Shown one piece after another: positions 50,425 to 59,818 of a DNA stretch of 64,000 nucleotides (position 1 is the stretch's first letter; each line of letters opens with the position of its first letter). Under the pieces are notes generated by a model. The model was given only the letters and a program-made list of their open reading frames with translations, did not search any database and had not been told where the DNA came from. The position numbers and the translations under genes were made by a program. The stretch comes from Enhydrobacter sp. Lineage in GTDB: Bacteria > Pseudomonadota > Alphaproteobacteria > Reyranellales > Reyranellaceae. The DNA is taken from NCBI GenBank assembly GCA_025808875.1, contig CP075528.1, positions 2,664,473 to 2,728,472 on the forward strand, given 5' to 3'.

Positions 50425-52687
50425 ACACGCCTTTCCAGTCGGGCGGCGAGTCGTCGATCAGTCCGTCGACCCGTGCGCGCATCATCTCGTAGTAGCCCTG
50501 CTGCCAGCCGGCCGCCGCTGCGGCGGCGATGCAGGCGTCGATTTCCTCCAGCGCCTCGGCGAAGGCGCCGCTGCGATAGAGCTCCAGGAACTTCTCCTGC
50601 TGGGCGACGAGGGCGCGATATCCCGCCGTCTGCGCCAGGGCAACGTCGCCGATCAGCGCGTGGATGCGCTCGGGCTCGGTCTTGCCCTTGACCATGATGA
50701 GGTCGAGCTCGACGGTGGCAAAATCGGGGACCTGCCGGCACGTCTTGTCGCCGATGATGATGCCGACTGCGTAGTCCTTGCACTGACCCTCGAGCCGGGA
50801 GGCCAGATTCACGTCGTCGCCGATGCAGGAATAGGTCAGGCGTTGCGTCGAGCCGAAATTGCCGACCGACGCCGGGCCGGTGTTGAGGCCGATGCCGATA
50901 TTGACCGGGATGTGCCGCCGCCCTTCCGCTTCCGCCTCCGTCTTCCAAGTGACGTTGAGGTCACGCAGACGCGCCTGCATGGCCAGCGCCGCCTCGCAGG
51001 CCCGGGCGGGATGGCCCGGCACCGCCAGCGGCGCATTCCAGAACGCCATGATGGCGTCGCCCATGTATTTGTCGATCGTGCCGTTCTTGCCCATGATCGT
51101 GTCGGTCATGGGCGTGAGGAAGCGGTTCATGAAGCGCGTCAGGCCGGGCGGATCGAACTGCTCGGAGATGGTGGTGAAGCCGCGCAGGTCGGTGAACATC
51201 ACCGTGATCTCGCGCAGTTCGCCGCCGAGCTTGAGCAGTTCGGGATTGCGCGCCACCTGCTCGACTATGTCCGGAGAAAGATAGAGGCCGAAGGCGCTGC
51301 GGATCTCCGCGCGCTCCTTCTCCGTGCGCATGAAGGCGAGGGCGGAGCCGCCGACATAGATCGTCGCCAGGGTGGCCGACGGATAGATCGGGTCGAAGAG
51401 AAGGCGGGCCTGGTCGAAGGCAACCCACGGCACGGCGAGGCCGGCGCCCACGAACACCACCGCCACGACGGCCATGCGCCCGGCCGACAAGCGCGGCATC
51501 AGGAAGACGAACAGAAGTCCTATGGCGGCCAGATAGAGAAACTCGGCGCCGTCGGCGTAGTCGGGCCGGCCGAGATACACCTGCGTCAGCATCTGCTCCA
51601 CGATCTGCGCGTGGATCTCGACTCCCGGCATGGAACTTTGGGTGGGCGTGTTGCGCAGATCCTTGAGGCCGACGGCCGAGGTGCCGATGAAGACGATGTG
51701 CGCCTCGATCTTGTCGGGCGGGACGGTGTCGTTCAGAACGGCGGCCGCCGACACGAAACGCTCCGGTCGATGTCCGCTGTCGTAGAGGGCCACGCGCCCG
51801 CGCGCGTCGGTTTCCACATTGACCTCGCCGACGCGGATCGCGCCGATGCCGGTCCGCTCGCCGAAGGCCTCGAAACCCTGTGCGCCCGACCAGCGCACGA
51901 GATAGGTCGAAGCGCCCTGGACGACGCGAATGGTTTCGATCGAAAGTGCCGGATAGAGGTCCTCGTCGCGCTGCCCGGCCAGCCGGAACAGCATGGGCAC
52001 ATGCCGCACGATGGCGCCTTCGACATCCGTGGTGACACTGCCGTTGCCCTTCGCTGCGTTCTCCAGCATCGGCAGGGTCTTCACCACGCCCGGCTGCTGC
52101 GGCACGAAATGCCGGATGAGGTCGGGCACCGAGCCCACCTCGGCTTCGCCGGTGTTGTGCGCAACGCCGTGGAAGCGTTTGGACGCCTCGTGCGCCCCCT
52201 TCGCATCGAACCCGAAGCCCAGGACCGCCGTCGAGCGCTCCAGCGCCTCCGCAAACAGCCGGTCGCTGTCGGGCAGCGCCGCCATCAACTGCCGGAGCTG
52301 GCTCGTTCGCTCGTCGACCGGCAATTGCTGCACCAGCGCTCCCAGGCTGGTGCGATCGGGCTCTGCGAAGACGATGTCGAAGGCGACCACCGCCGCCCCT
52401 TTCTCCGTGAGCCTGTCGGTGAGCTGCGCCAGAAGCGTGCGCGGCCAGGGCCATTGGCCGAACTGGGCGAGCGACGGTTCGTCGATGTCGACGATGCGGA
52501 CCGGCAACTCGTCGTCGACGACGCGCGGCTTGGTCCGCTGGAACTGGTCGAACGCGAAGTCCCGGAGGCGCGACAGGCCTGCCGGATCGTCGGCACGGAC
52601 CACCAGGGCGGCGACGAGCACGAGCAGCGCGACGACGACCGGCGAGCGCGGCTTGCCAGGCCCGCCAAACAACCAGTTCATGCGCAT
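50405..52687 (-). CDS. CHASE2-domain adenylate/guanylate cyclase
   Basis: 760 residues. An N-terminal membrane helix (about 16-32) precedes a periplasmic CHASE2 sensor domain (about 45-370, beginning FDQFQRTKPR, with VVAFDIVFAEPD and GTSAVGLKDLRNTP). Three membrane segments follow between about 385 and 450. The cytoplasmic class III cyclase domain (about 490-680) has metal Asp residues in VMFTDLRGF and KYMGDAIMAFW and Asn/Arg in IGDDVNLASRLE. The Lys of DKYMGD and Asp of GDD favour ATP. It is divergent from the EamA gene, 69 bases apart. Confidence 0.92.
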   Translation of the reverse strand: MRMNWLFGGPGKPRSPVVVALLVLVAALVVRADDPAGLSRLRDFAFDQFQRTKPRVVDDELPVRIVDIDEPSLAQFGQWPWPRTLLAQLTDRLTEKGAAVVAFDIVFAEPDRTSLGALVQQLPVDERTSQLRQLMAALPDSDRLFAEALERSTAVLGFGFDAKGAHEASKRFHGVAHNTGEAEVGSVPDLIRHFVPQQPGVVKTLPMLENAAKGNGSVTTDVEGAIVRHVPMLFRLAGQRDEDLYPALSIETIRVVQGASTYLVRWSGAQGFEAFGERTGIGAIRVGEVNVETDARGRVALYDSGHRPERFVSAAAVLNDTVPPDKIEAHIVFIGTSAVGLKDLRNTPTQSSMPGVEIHAQIVEQMLTQVYLGRPDYADGAEFLYLAAIGLLFVFLMPRLSAGRMAVVAVVFVGAGLAVPWVAFDQARLLFDPIYPSATLATIYVGGSALAFMRTEKERAEIRSAFGLYLSPDIVEQVARNPELLKLGGELREITVMFTDLRGFTTISEQFDPPGLTRFMNRFLTPMTDTIMGKNGTIDKYMGDAIMAFWNAPLAVPGHPARACEAALAMQARLRDLNVTWKTEAEAEGRRHIPVNIGIGLNTGPASVGNFGSTQRLTYSCIGDDVNLASRLEGQCKDYAVGIIIGDKTCRQVPDFATVELDLIMVKGKTEPERIHALIGDVALAQTAGYRALVAQQEKFLELYRSGAFAEALEEIDACIAAAAAAGWQQGYYEMMRARVDGLIDDSPPDWKGVYVAKTK

Positions 52688-52756
52688 TCGCCGATAGTGC
52701 CTCCCACCGAATTCACTTTACGGAAGGACGGCGTCCAAGCCAAATACCGCGCCCCA

Positions 52757-53647
52757 ATGGATACCTCGTCCTCGACCCTCGCTGGCATCTACCTGCGGGT
52801 CGTCGCTCTCGCCATGTTCGCCACCATGGACGCCATCGTGAAATCGCTGGGGGACGGCTACGACACGTTCCAGGTCATGTTCTTCCGCAGCGTGGTTGCC
52901 ATGGTGCCGCTTTACTTCCTGATTCGCGGCCGGGGCGGCTTGAGGCGGCTGCGCAGCAATCGCCCAATGCTGCAGGTCGCGCGCATCCTCACCGGATTCG
53001 GCAGCCTGCTGGGCTTCTTCTATGTCTTTCCCCGCATGCCGCTGGTGGATGCCTATGCGATCTCCTACGCGGCTCCGCTCTTCATGGTGGCGCTCGCCGT
53101 GCCGATGCTGGGCGAGGTGGTGGGCTGGCGCCGCTGGAGCGCCGTCGCGGTGGGATTCGTCGGTGTGCTGGTAATACTGGAGCCATGGACCATCTCGATC
53201 CACTGGATGTCCCTGATCGTGCTGGTGGCCACCTTCAGCTACGCCCTCTCGAACGTCCTGACACGGCTGATCAGCCGCTACGACCACGATGCCGCGACCA
53301 TTTTTTGGTTCAGTGTCGTGGCCAGTGCGGCATCCCTCGTGGCCGCCCTCCCCAACTGGCAGTGGCCGTCGCCGTCCGGATGGTTCTGGCTGTGCTCGCT
53401 CGGGCTGATCGGCGGAACCGCCCAGATATTGGCCATACGCGCCCTGCGGCTGGCCCCGGCCTCGATCCTGGCACCTTTCGACTACAGCACCATCGTGCTG
53501 GCCATGCTCTTCGGATACCTGTGGTTCCATGAGTCGCCGTCGCCGATGGTGTGGTTCGGCCTACCCCTTGTGATCGGCTCCGGCTTCTACATCCTCCATC
53601 GGGAGCGGATCCGGGCGCGGCAAGCCGCTATCCCGCAAGTCTCCTGA
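52757..53647 (+). CDS. EamA/DMT-family transporter
   Basis: 296 residues with ten predicted membrane helices in two EamA repeats (about 12-140 and 155-290). It contains MFATMDAIVKSLGDGYDTFQVMFFRS near the N-terminus. It is an inner-membrane exporter or permease of unknown small metabolite, similar in outline to S-adenosylmethionine/amino-acid type DMT carriers. ATG 52757 was chosen because the first helix follows directly; the longer open frame before it lies over the divergent cyclase gene. erpA follows on the same strand. Confidence 0.87.
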   Translation: MDTSSSTLAGIYLRVVALAMFATMDAIVKSLGDGYDTFQVMFFRSVVAMVPLYFLIRGRGGLRRLRSNRPMLQVARILTGFGSLLGFFYVFPRMPLVDAYAISYAAPLFMVALAVPMLGEVVGWRRWSAVAVGFVGVLVILEPWTISIHWMSLIVLVATFSYALSNVLTRLISRYDHDAATIFWFSVVASAASLVAALPNWQWPSPSGWFWLCSLGLIGGTAQILAIRALRLAPASILAPFDYSTIVLAMLFGYLWFHESPSPMVWFGLPLVIGSGFYILHRERIRARQAAIPQVS

Positions 53648-53700
53648 GGGTATTCCCCTCGAGGATTGACGAATGCCCCCCCAATCCACATCTTGTAGGC

Positions 53701-54033
53701 ATGAGTGAGACCTCTTTTTCCGTCACCGAGAGTGCCGCCAAGCGCATCGCCTTCCTGGCATCCAAGGAAGCCAAGCCCGTGATGATGCGGGTCGCGGTTC
53801 TGGGCGGCGGTTGCTCGGGCTTCCAATACAACTTCTCCTTTGAAGACCACCGTAACGACGACGACCTCGTCATCGAGCGCAACGGTGCGGCGGTTCTGGT
53901 CGACAGCACGTCGCTCGAGCTGCTCCAGGGCAGCCAGCTCGACTATGTCGAGGAGATGGTCGGCGCTTCCTTCCAGGTGAAGAACCCGAACGCCACCTCG
54001 TCCTGCGGCTGCGGCAACTCCTTCAGCGTCTGA
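53701..54033 (+). CDS. erpA: Iron-sulfur cluster insertion protein ErpA/IscA type
   Basis: 110 residues. It is an A-type Fe-S carrier that passes clusters to apoproteins. The three conserved cysteines are C38 (GGGCSGFQY), C102 and C104 (SSCGCGNSF). The N-terminus MSETSFSVTESAAKRI is family-like; ATG 53701 was chosen over a frame extending upstream into the EamA gene. It is followed 10 bases later by xthA, a neighbourhood common in alphaproteobacteria. Confidence 0.95.
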   Translation: MSETSFSVTESAAKRIAFLASKEAKPVMMRVAVLGGGCSGFQYNFSFEDHRNDDDLVIERNGAAVLVDSTSLELLQGSQLDYVEEMVGASFQVKNPNATSSCGCGNSFSV

Positions 54034-54043
54034 TCCGGACGCG

Positions 54044-54829
54044 ATGAAGATCGCGACGTGGAACGTCAATTCCGTGCGCAAGCGCACGGGACACCTCGTC
54101 GATTGGCTGAAACGCACCCAACCGGATATCGTCGTGCTGCAGGAAATCAAGGCGCAGGAGCCACAGTTCCCGCGCCTCGAGGTCGAAGCGGCCGGCTACA
54201 GGGCCGAGATCGTCGGCCAGAAGGGCTTCAATGGCGTAGCGCTGCTGTCGAGGCATCCGGTCGAGATCACTGCGCGCACCCTGCCCGACCCGGCCGCCGA
54301 CGAACCAGCCCGCTACATCGAGGGCCGCGTCCAGACCGCCCGCGGGCCGCTCACGGTGGGCGGTCTCTACCTGCCCAACGGCAATCCCATCGGCACGGAG
54401 AAGTTCGTCTACAAGATCGCGTGGATGGACCGCCTCCTCCAGCGGGCACGCACCCTGCTGAAGCGCGAGGAGATGTTCGTGCTGGGCGGCGACTACAACG
54501 TCTGTCCGACGGACCTGGACGTGTTCAGCCCCGCCGCCTTCGCCGATGATGCGCTCTGCCAGCCGCAGTCGCGTGCCGCGCTGCGCACGCTGCTCAATCT
54601 CGGGCTGACGGACGCGGTGCGGGCCATGCTCGCCGACGACGTGCTGTACACGTTCTGGGACTACCAGGCCGGTGCATGGCCGAGGAACAACGGGCTACGC
54701 ATCGACCATCTCCTGCTCTCGCCGCAAGCGGCCGACCGGCTCGCCGGCGTCGGCATCGACAAGGAGGAGCGCGGTCGACCCGAGGCGTCGGACCACGTCC
54801 CCGTCTGGTGCGAGCTCGACGCCGCCTGA
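54044..54829 (+). CDS. xthA: Exodeoxyribonuclease III
   Basis: 261 residues. It is an AP endonuclease and 3'-5' exonuclease of base-excision repair. Catalytic motifs are IATWNVNSVRKR (Asn), LQEIKAQ (metal Glu), GLYLPNG (Tyr), GGDYNVCPTDLDVF (Asp/Asn) and the C-terminal LRIDHLLLS with ASDHVPVW (Asp and His). Length is normal for XthA. It is co-directional with erpA and converges on an SDR gene with 7 bases between. Confidence 0.96.
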   Translation: MKIATWNVNSVRKRTGHLVDWLKRTQPDIVVLQEIKAQEPQFPRLEVEAAGYRAEIVGQKGFNGVALLSRHPVEITARTLPDPAADEPARYIEGRVQTARGPLTVGGLYLPNGNPIGTEKFVYKIAWMDRLLQRARTLLKREEMFVLGGDYNVCPTDLDVFSPAAFADDALCQPQSRAALRTLLNLGLTDAVRAMLADDVLYTFWDYQAGAWPRNNGLRIDHLLLSPQAADRLAGVGIDKEERGRPEASDHVPVWCELDAA

Positions 54830-54836
54830 GTCTCGC

Positions 54837-55604
54837 CTATTCGGCGCCCGAGCCGATGACGCCGCCATCGGCGATAATGCATTGACCGCAGACGAAAGCC
54901 CCCGCGCGCGAGGCCAGGAAGACGGCAACGCCGCCGATGTCGTCGGGCTGGCCGATGCGCTTCAGCGCGGCCTTGCTCTCCTGCGCGCCACGGATCTGCG
55001 GGTTCTCCCAGAGCGCCCGGGCGAAGTCCGTCTGGATCAGGCCCGGGGCGATGGCGTTGACCCGGATGTTGTGCTTGCCCCACTCCATGGCGAGTGATTT
55101 CACCAGCGACAGGTCGGCGGCCTTCGACATGTTGTAGGCGGCGATGTGCGCCGAACCGACGAGCGCGCCGATCGAGGAAACGACGATGAAGGCCCCATCT
55201 TTCCTCTCGGCCATTTCGGGCCCGACCATGTTCATCAGCCAGAGGTTGGACATGACGTTGTTCTGCATGATCTTGGCGAACACCTCCTCCTTCAGGCCGG
55301 CGAGCGGGCCGAAGTAGGGATTGGAGGCCGCGTTGCACACCATGATGTCGATCTTGCCGTAGGCCTTTCGTGCCTGGGCGACGAGATTCTCGAGCTGGGC
55401 CTTTTCGGAGATGCTGGCGGCGACCGCGACGGCGTCACCACCCTTCTCCTTGATGCCTGTGACGACCTCCTCGCAGGCCGGCAGCTTGCGGCTCGACACG
55501 ACGACCTTGGCGCCGTGCGCCGCCATCTGCTCGCAAATCGAACGGCCGATGCCGCGACTGCCGCCGGTCACCACCGCGACCTTGCCGGAAAGATCGAACA
55601 TCAT
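54837..55604 (-). CDS. Short-chain dehydrogenase/reductase
   Basis: 255 residues. TGGSRGIG (about 13-20) binds NAD(P), with VVSSRK after the second strand favouring NADP. NAAS replaces NNAG at about 91-94, IVVSSIGALVGSAHIAAYNMSK holds the catalytic Ser, Tyr and Lys, and IIADGG ends the fold. It resembles oxidoreductases of the glucose/3-oxoacyl-ACP type; substrate not determinable. The N-terminus has two adjacent ATG codons. It lies 16 bases downstream of the RNA methyltransferase gene on the same strand. Confidence 0.9.
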   Translation of the reverse strand: MMFDLSGKVAVVTGGSRGIGRSICEQMAAHGAKVVVSSRKLPACEEVVTGIKEKGGDAVAVAASISEKAQLENLVAQARKAYGKIDIMVCNAASNPYFGPLAGLKEEVFAKIMQNNVMSNLWLMNMVGPEMAERKDGAFIVVSSIGALVGSAHIAAYNMSKAADLSLVKSLAMEWGKHNIRVNAIAPGLIQTDFARALWENPQIRGAQESKAALKRIGQPDDIGGVAVFLASRAGAFVCGQCIIADGGVIGSGAE

Positions 55605-55620
55605 CGCAATTCCCCCGAAT

Positions 55621-56820
55621 TCACCTGACGAAGAGCGCTATCAGCTCAACATGCCCCGACCAGAGGAACTGGTCGATGGGTTTCAGTTTCTCCAATCGGT
55701 AGCCCGCCTCCTGCAACACTCGGGCGTCGCGCGCGAAGCTGCCGGGATCGCACGAGGCATAGACGATTCGCGGAACACCGGACCTGGCCAGTTCGCTCAC
55801 TTGCGCCGCGGCGCCAGCCCGCGGCGGATCGAGCACCACGCCGTCGAACGGCTTGAACTCCGCGGCGAGCAGGGGATTGCGGAACAGGTCGCGACGGACG
55901 GCGTTCGACCGCGATACCGCCGCGACAGCAGCCTTGTCGCCATCGAACAAGGTCGAGCGCCAGGGTCGGCCGATTGTCAGCGCGCCGATGCCGGCGAACA
56001 GGTCGGCGATGCGGCCGGCGCCGGCCAGCCACTCGGCCGCTGACTGTCGCATCGCCTGCTCGGCCCGCCTCGTCGCCTGGAGGAACACGCCGGGCGGCGG
56101 CTCGACCGTCCTGTCGCCGTAAGCCAGCCGCGGTATCCGGCGCACCACGATTGGCTCTGGATCGGTGCGCTCACCCCAGCTCAGCCGCGCCAGATCGGAC
56201 GCATCGGCGAACGCAACGAGCCTCCGCGTGGTCTCCAGCGATAGAAGCGTCTTCCTGTGCGGACGCAACAGGACGTCGGCACCCGCATCGGTGTCGTTGA
56301 TGATGGCGTCGGCCGCAAGCTCTCCCCACGGGAGGGCGCGCAACGCCGGCAGCAGCGCGAGTAGCCTTGGTACGAGAACGTGGCACTCCTCGACATTGAA
56401 GGCGTGGCGGCTGGCACGTTCGTGGAAGCCCGCGAGGTTGCGACGCACGACGACGTCGGCGCGGCGGCGCTCGCCGGGCTGGCCGTGCAGCATCGGCTCG
56501 AATGCCGGAACATCCACGCGCTGGCGGACGAGGGCCCGCCTGATGAGGTCGGATTTCCACGCCGCATAGGCGTCGAGCCGCCAGTGCTGCAGCGCGCAGT
56601 TGCCGCACGTGCCGAAATGCCGGCACGGTGCCTCGACCCGATGGCGCGACGGAGCGAGGACCTCGACGAGCGCGGCCGACACCCCTTCTCCCCTGCTCTC
56701 GCGCGGTTCGGCTGCGACCGTTTCCCCCGGCAGCGTGAACGGGACGAAGTAGCGCTTGCCGTCGTACTCGCCCACGCCGTCGCCACGGGCGCCGACTTCG
56801 GCAATCTCCAGCGTGATCAC
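55621..56820 (-). CDS. RNA m5U methyltransferase, TrmA/RlmCD family with [4Fe-4S] site
   Basis: 399 residues from GTG 56820. It methylates uracil C5 in rRNA or tRNA using SAM. A short TRAM-like region is followed by Fe-S ligands C66, C72, C75 and C146. The Rossmann methyltransferase domain has DLFAGIGALTI, DPPRAG, nucleophile C357 (YASCDPGSFARD) and general base E392 (GHVELIALF). It is somewhat shorter than RlmD. The GTG start overlaps the asparaginase TGA (GTGA). The exact RNA target (U747, U1939 or another) is open. Confidence 0.88.
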   Translation of the reverse strand: MITLEIAEVGARGDGVGEYDGKRYFVPFTLPGETVAAEPRESRGEGVSAALVEVLAPSRHRVEAPCRHFGTCGNCALQHWRLDAYAAWKSDLIRRALVRQRVDVPAFEPMLHGQPGERRRADVVVRRNLAGFHERASRHAFNVEECHVLVPRLLALLPALRALPWGELAADAIINDTDAGADVLLRPHRKTLLSLETTRRLVAFADASDLARLSWGERTDPEPIVVRRIPRLAYGDRTVEPPPGVFLQATRRAEQAMRQSAAEWLAGAGRIADLFAGIGALTIGRPWRSTLFDGDKAAVAAVSRSNAVRRDLFRNPLLAAEFKPFDGVVLDPPRAGAAAQVSELARSGVPRIVYASCDPGSFARDARVLQEAGYRLEKLKPIDQFLWSGHVELIALFVR

Positions 56821-57815
56821 CCCAGCCAGCTCTTGGCCGGGCGCATTTCGCCGACCAGCAGGCCGACCACGTTCTTGACCGGTGGATGCAGGAGCTCGTC
56901 CTTCAGGCCGGACGGGAGGACGCCCAGGTGGCCAAGCACCGTCGCCATCGCGACTTCCGCCGCGCGCCCCGCGCCGTCCCACATCTTGATCGCCACGCCC
57001 AGCCCCAGGGTGGGCAGCATGCCGCAGTAGACGCCCTCCGCCCCGGTCTTGATCTGGGCGACGCCTGGCAGCGCGCCGTTGACACGCGTGCAGAAGCGAC
57101 CGGTGCCCGCCATCATGAAGGGCTCGGCGTTCATCGCCCGCCGGATGCGGGTCGCCGCTTCGGCGTGTCGATCCGACAGGCGCGACGGATCGGCCATGTT
57201 CGCCATCGCCTGGGCGAGCCGGCGCAGCGGCGTCGCGAGGGTGGGGATGCCGCACCCGTCCGTCCCATGCGGAAAGCCGCCGGCGTCGACCCCGCAGAGA
57301 TCGGTCATGATCTCGCGCAGCCGACGCTGCACCGGATGGCCGTACCCGATGTAGCCCTTGGTCGGCTCGCCATAGACGACCGCGGTCGACAGGAAGCCGC
57401 TGTGCTTGCCCGAGCAATTGTTGAAGGCCGGCGTCGCGACCGCGCCATCGCGCACCAGCGCCTCGATGCTCGATTGCAATCGCGGCGCATGGGTACCGCA
57501 TTCGAGATCCGCCTCGCCAAGGCCGATCCTGTTCAGCCACGCCCGGACGGTCTCGACATGGCGTCGCTCGCCATTGTGGGAGGCGCACGCCAGCGAGATG
57601 TGCTCGTCCCCCAGCCCGAAACGTTCCACCGCTCCGCTTTCGACGAACGCCATAGCCTGGATCGGCTTGTTGGCCGAGCGCGGCAGGATCGCCGCATCGA
57701 CGTCGCCCCAGCCGGCAACGACGCTGCCGTCCGGCTTGACCACGGCGGCGATGCCTTCGTGACGGCTCTCGACGACCGGCCCACGCGTGACCTCGACCAT
57801 CACCGGGCCGCTCAT
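56817..57815 (-). CDS. L-asparaginase, thermolabile Rhizobium etli type II family
   Basis: 332 residues. It belongs to the AnsA/ReAV class 3 asparaginases, a serine-dependent beta-lactamase-like fold distinct from the E. coli enzymes. Family blocks are PRSANKPIQAMAFVESGA (putative catalytic Ser-Lys), CASHNGERRH, NNCSGKHSGFL and GTDGCGIPTLATPL. No signal peptide, so it is cytoplasmic. Its ATG overlaps the PP2C stop (ATGA) and its TGA overlaps the methyltransferase GTG, so it sits in the middle of a tightly packed operon. Confidence 0.9.
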   Translation of the reverse strand: MSGPVMVEVTRGPVVESRHEGIAAVVKPDGSVVAGWGDVDAAILPRSANKPIQAMAFVESGAVERFGLGDEHISLACASHNGERRHVETVRAWLNRIGLGEADLECGTHAPRLQSSIEALVRDGAVATPAFNNCSGKHSGFLSTAVVYGEPTKGYIGYGHPVQRRLREIMTDLCGVDAGGFPHGTDGCGIPTLATPLRRLAQAMANMADPSRLSDRHAEAATRIRRAMNAEPFMMAGTGRFCTRVNGALPGVAQIKTGAEGVYCGMLPTLGLGVAIKMWDGAGRAAEVAMATVLGHLGVLPSGLKDELLHPPVKNVVGLLVGEMRPAKSWLG

Positions 57816-58522
57816 GGCCGGCCCTCCAGCTTGATCACGGTGATGTTGTCCTGGTGCGGCGCGCCGACCGCCAATACGGCATCGATCAACGACCTGGCGG
57901 TTCCCGACGCATGCGCCGCGATCCTGTCGTCGGCGAGACTTTGAACGCCGTCGCTGCAGAGCAGCAGGCGGGCGCCCGACTGCAGGGTGCGATTGCCCTC
58001 GTCGATCAGCGTGAGGGGCTGACCCATCACGGCTTCCCTGAGCGTATGACGACCGGGATGATTGGCGGCTTCACTGGCCGATATCACCCCGCGCTTCGCC
58101 AATGCGTCGATCTGCGGTGCCATCGAATGGTCGGCATTCAAGCGCTCGAGCCCGGCCTCCGCCACGAGGTAAAGGGGCGAATCGCCGACACTGATCCACC
58201 CCATCTCGCTGCCTTTCAGCCGGACGGCAATCAGCGTCGATCCCATGCCCGCCAACTCCGGCTTGCCGGCGGCCCCGGCCGCCACCGCCTCGTTGGCCTT
58301 CTGCAGGCCCTGCAACAGGCTGCCGCCGGCCGCCACCGTCGCCACCAGCGCCTCGACCACCAGCTTGCTCGCCACGGCACCGCCGGCATGGCCTCCCATG
58401 CCGTCGGCAACGACCGCCAGCAACGTGCCGTCGTTCATGGTTCGCAGCGCCCAGCTGTCTTCCTGATAGGGACGGCCGCCCTGATGCTGCGCGCCTTCGC
58501 CCTGCCAACGCACTGCGGCCAT
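57812..58522 (-). CDS. PP2C-family Ser/Thr protein phosphatase
   Basis: 236 residues, a stand-alone PPM domain. Metal-binding and family motifs are RPYQEDSW with D22, ADGMGGHAGG with D40, SVGDSPLYL, LCSDGVQSL and HQDNITVI near the C-terminus. It removes phosphate from Ser/Thr residues in the cytoplasm. No Hanks-type kinase or anti-sigma partner is in the window. Its ATG abuts the P450 TAG stop and its TGA overlaps the asparaginase ATG. Confidence 0.92.
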   Translation of the reverse strand: MAAVRWQGEGAQHQGGRPYQEDSWALRTMNDGTLLAVVADGMGGHAGGAVASKLVVEALVATVAAGGSLLQGLQKANEAVAAGAAGKPELAGMGSTLIAVRLKGSEMGWISVGDSPLYLVAEAGLERLNADHSMAPQIDALAKRGVISASEAANHPGRHTLREAVMGQPLTLIDEGNRTLQSGARLLLCSDGVQSLADDRIAAHASGTARSLIDAVLAVGAPHQDNITVIKLEGRP

Positions 58523-59758
58523 CTAGTGCCAGACCGCCGGGAGTTTGGAGAGGCCCCGCAAGGTGAAGCTGCGCTTCCACTCGGGATTGTCCTTTGCCGG
58601 CAGTTCGATGCCCGGGAGCCGCTCGACCAGCGCGGTGAACACCAGCTCCGCCTCGAGGCGCGCGAGCTGCGCGCCCAGACAATGATGAATGCCGCCGCCG
58701 AACGACATCGGCCGGACGTTCTGCCGGCCGACGTCGAGCTCGTCGGGTTCGGCATACTGCGCGGGATCGCGATTGGCCGCGCCCAGGAGCATGATGACGC
58801 TCTCGCCGGCCGCCAGCCTGACGCCGCCGACCTCGACCTCCGCCATCGTCACCCGCCCGGTCAGCTGGACCGAGGAATCGTAGCGCAGCAATTCCTCGAT
58901 CGCGTTGGCGATCAGCGACGGATCGTCCTTCAGCCGCTGCCACTGGTCGGGATTGCGGTGCAGTGCGAGCAGCCCGTTGCCGATGAGGTTCGTCGTCGTC
59001 TCGTGGCCGGCGCCGAACAGCAGGGCCATGTTCGCACGCAGTTCCTCGGTGCTGAGCCGATCGCCCGCCTCCTCCGCCTTGACGAGCTCGGTGGTCAGGT
59101 CGTCCTGCGGGTCGCGGCGGCGCAGTTCGCAGAGCTGGTCGAAATACATGTTGCCCGCCATCGCCTGCGCATTGGCCTGCGCCATCTCCTCCCTGGTCAT
59201 CGGGATCGGCTCGAGGATGCGGCCGTTGACATTGCTCGCCGCCAGGAATGGCGCACGATGGTCCTCGGGAATGCCCAGCATGTCGCAGATCACGATGACC
59301 GGCAGGCGGTGCGCCAGATCGCGCATCACGTCCATGCTGCCCCGGTCCGCCACCCGATCGAGCTGCTCGTCGACCAATGCGCGCACGCGCGGGCGCATGT
59401 CGGCCACGCGGCGGGCGGTGAAGGCCTTGGTCACGAGCCCGCGCAACCGCGTGTGATCGGGCGGATCGAGCACCAGCATGGTCCGGGCGAGGTTGGCGAC
59501 CGCAGGCTCGTCCATGACGTTGCGGCCGTAGCGACGCTCCAGATTGCCCGCGAAATCCTTGCCAAAGCGCTTGTCGCGCAACGCGAACGCCACGTCCTCG
59601 TAGCGCGTCAGCAGCCAGAAGCCCATCGGCGTCCTGTACACGGGCGCGGTTTCCCGCAGTCGGTGATAGAACGGATAAGGATCGGCGATGAAATCCGGAT
59701 CGAGCGGATTGAAGGCCAGCGGGCCGCCATCCGGAAGCGGCGGAGTCATGTCGTTCAT
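58523..59758 (-). CDS. Cytochrome P450
   Basis: 411 residues, a soluble bacterial class I-type P450 (CYP107/CYP199-like length). The heme ligand is C360 in FGGGIHHCLGAQLARLE. The I-helix oxygen motif is LLFGAGHETTTNL, and the K-helix ExxR is EELLR. It is the first gene of a four- or five-gene minus-strand operon with PP2C, asparaginase, RNA methyltransferase and SDR. No ferredoxin or reductase gene is nearby, so electron partners must be elsewhere. The substrate is unknown. Confidence 0.95.
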   Translation of the reverse strand: MNDMTPPLPDGGPLAFNPLDPDFIADPYPFYHRLRETAPVYRTPMGFWLLTRYEDVAFALRDKRFGKDFAGNLERRYGRNVMDEPAVANLARTMLVLDPPDHTRLRGLVTKAFTARRVADMRPRVRALVDEQLDRVADRGSMDVMRDLAHRLPVIVICDMLGIPEDHRAPFLAASNVNGRILEPIPMTREEMAQANAQAMAGNMYFDQLCELRRRDPQDDLTTELVKAEEAGDRLSTEELRANMALLFGAGHETTTNLIGNGLLALHRNPDQWQRLKDDPSLIANAIEELLRYDSSVQLTGRVTMAEVEVGGVRLAAGESVIMLLGAANRDPAQYAEPDELDVGRQNVRPMSFGGGIHHCLGAQLARLEAELVFTALVERLPGIELPAKDNPEWKRSFTLRGLSKLPAVWH

Positions 59759-59818
59759 GGCATTTTGTCTAGCACGATCCCCCTTGCCGCGCGAACGAGC
59801 GTCCCCCTAGCATTGCTC

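Noticed and set aside
57854..59818. Long upstream extension of the first acyl-CoA ligase frame
   Set aside because: It lies entirely over the divergent PP2C and P450 genes; the ligase family N-terminus begins at 59819.
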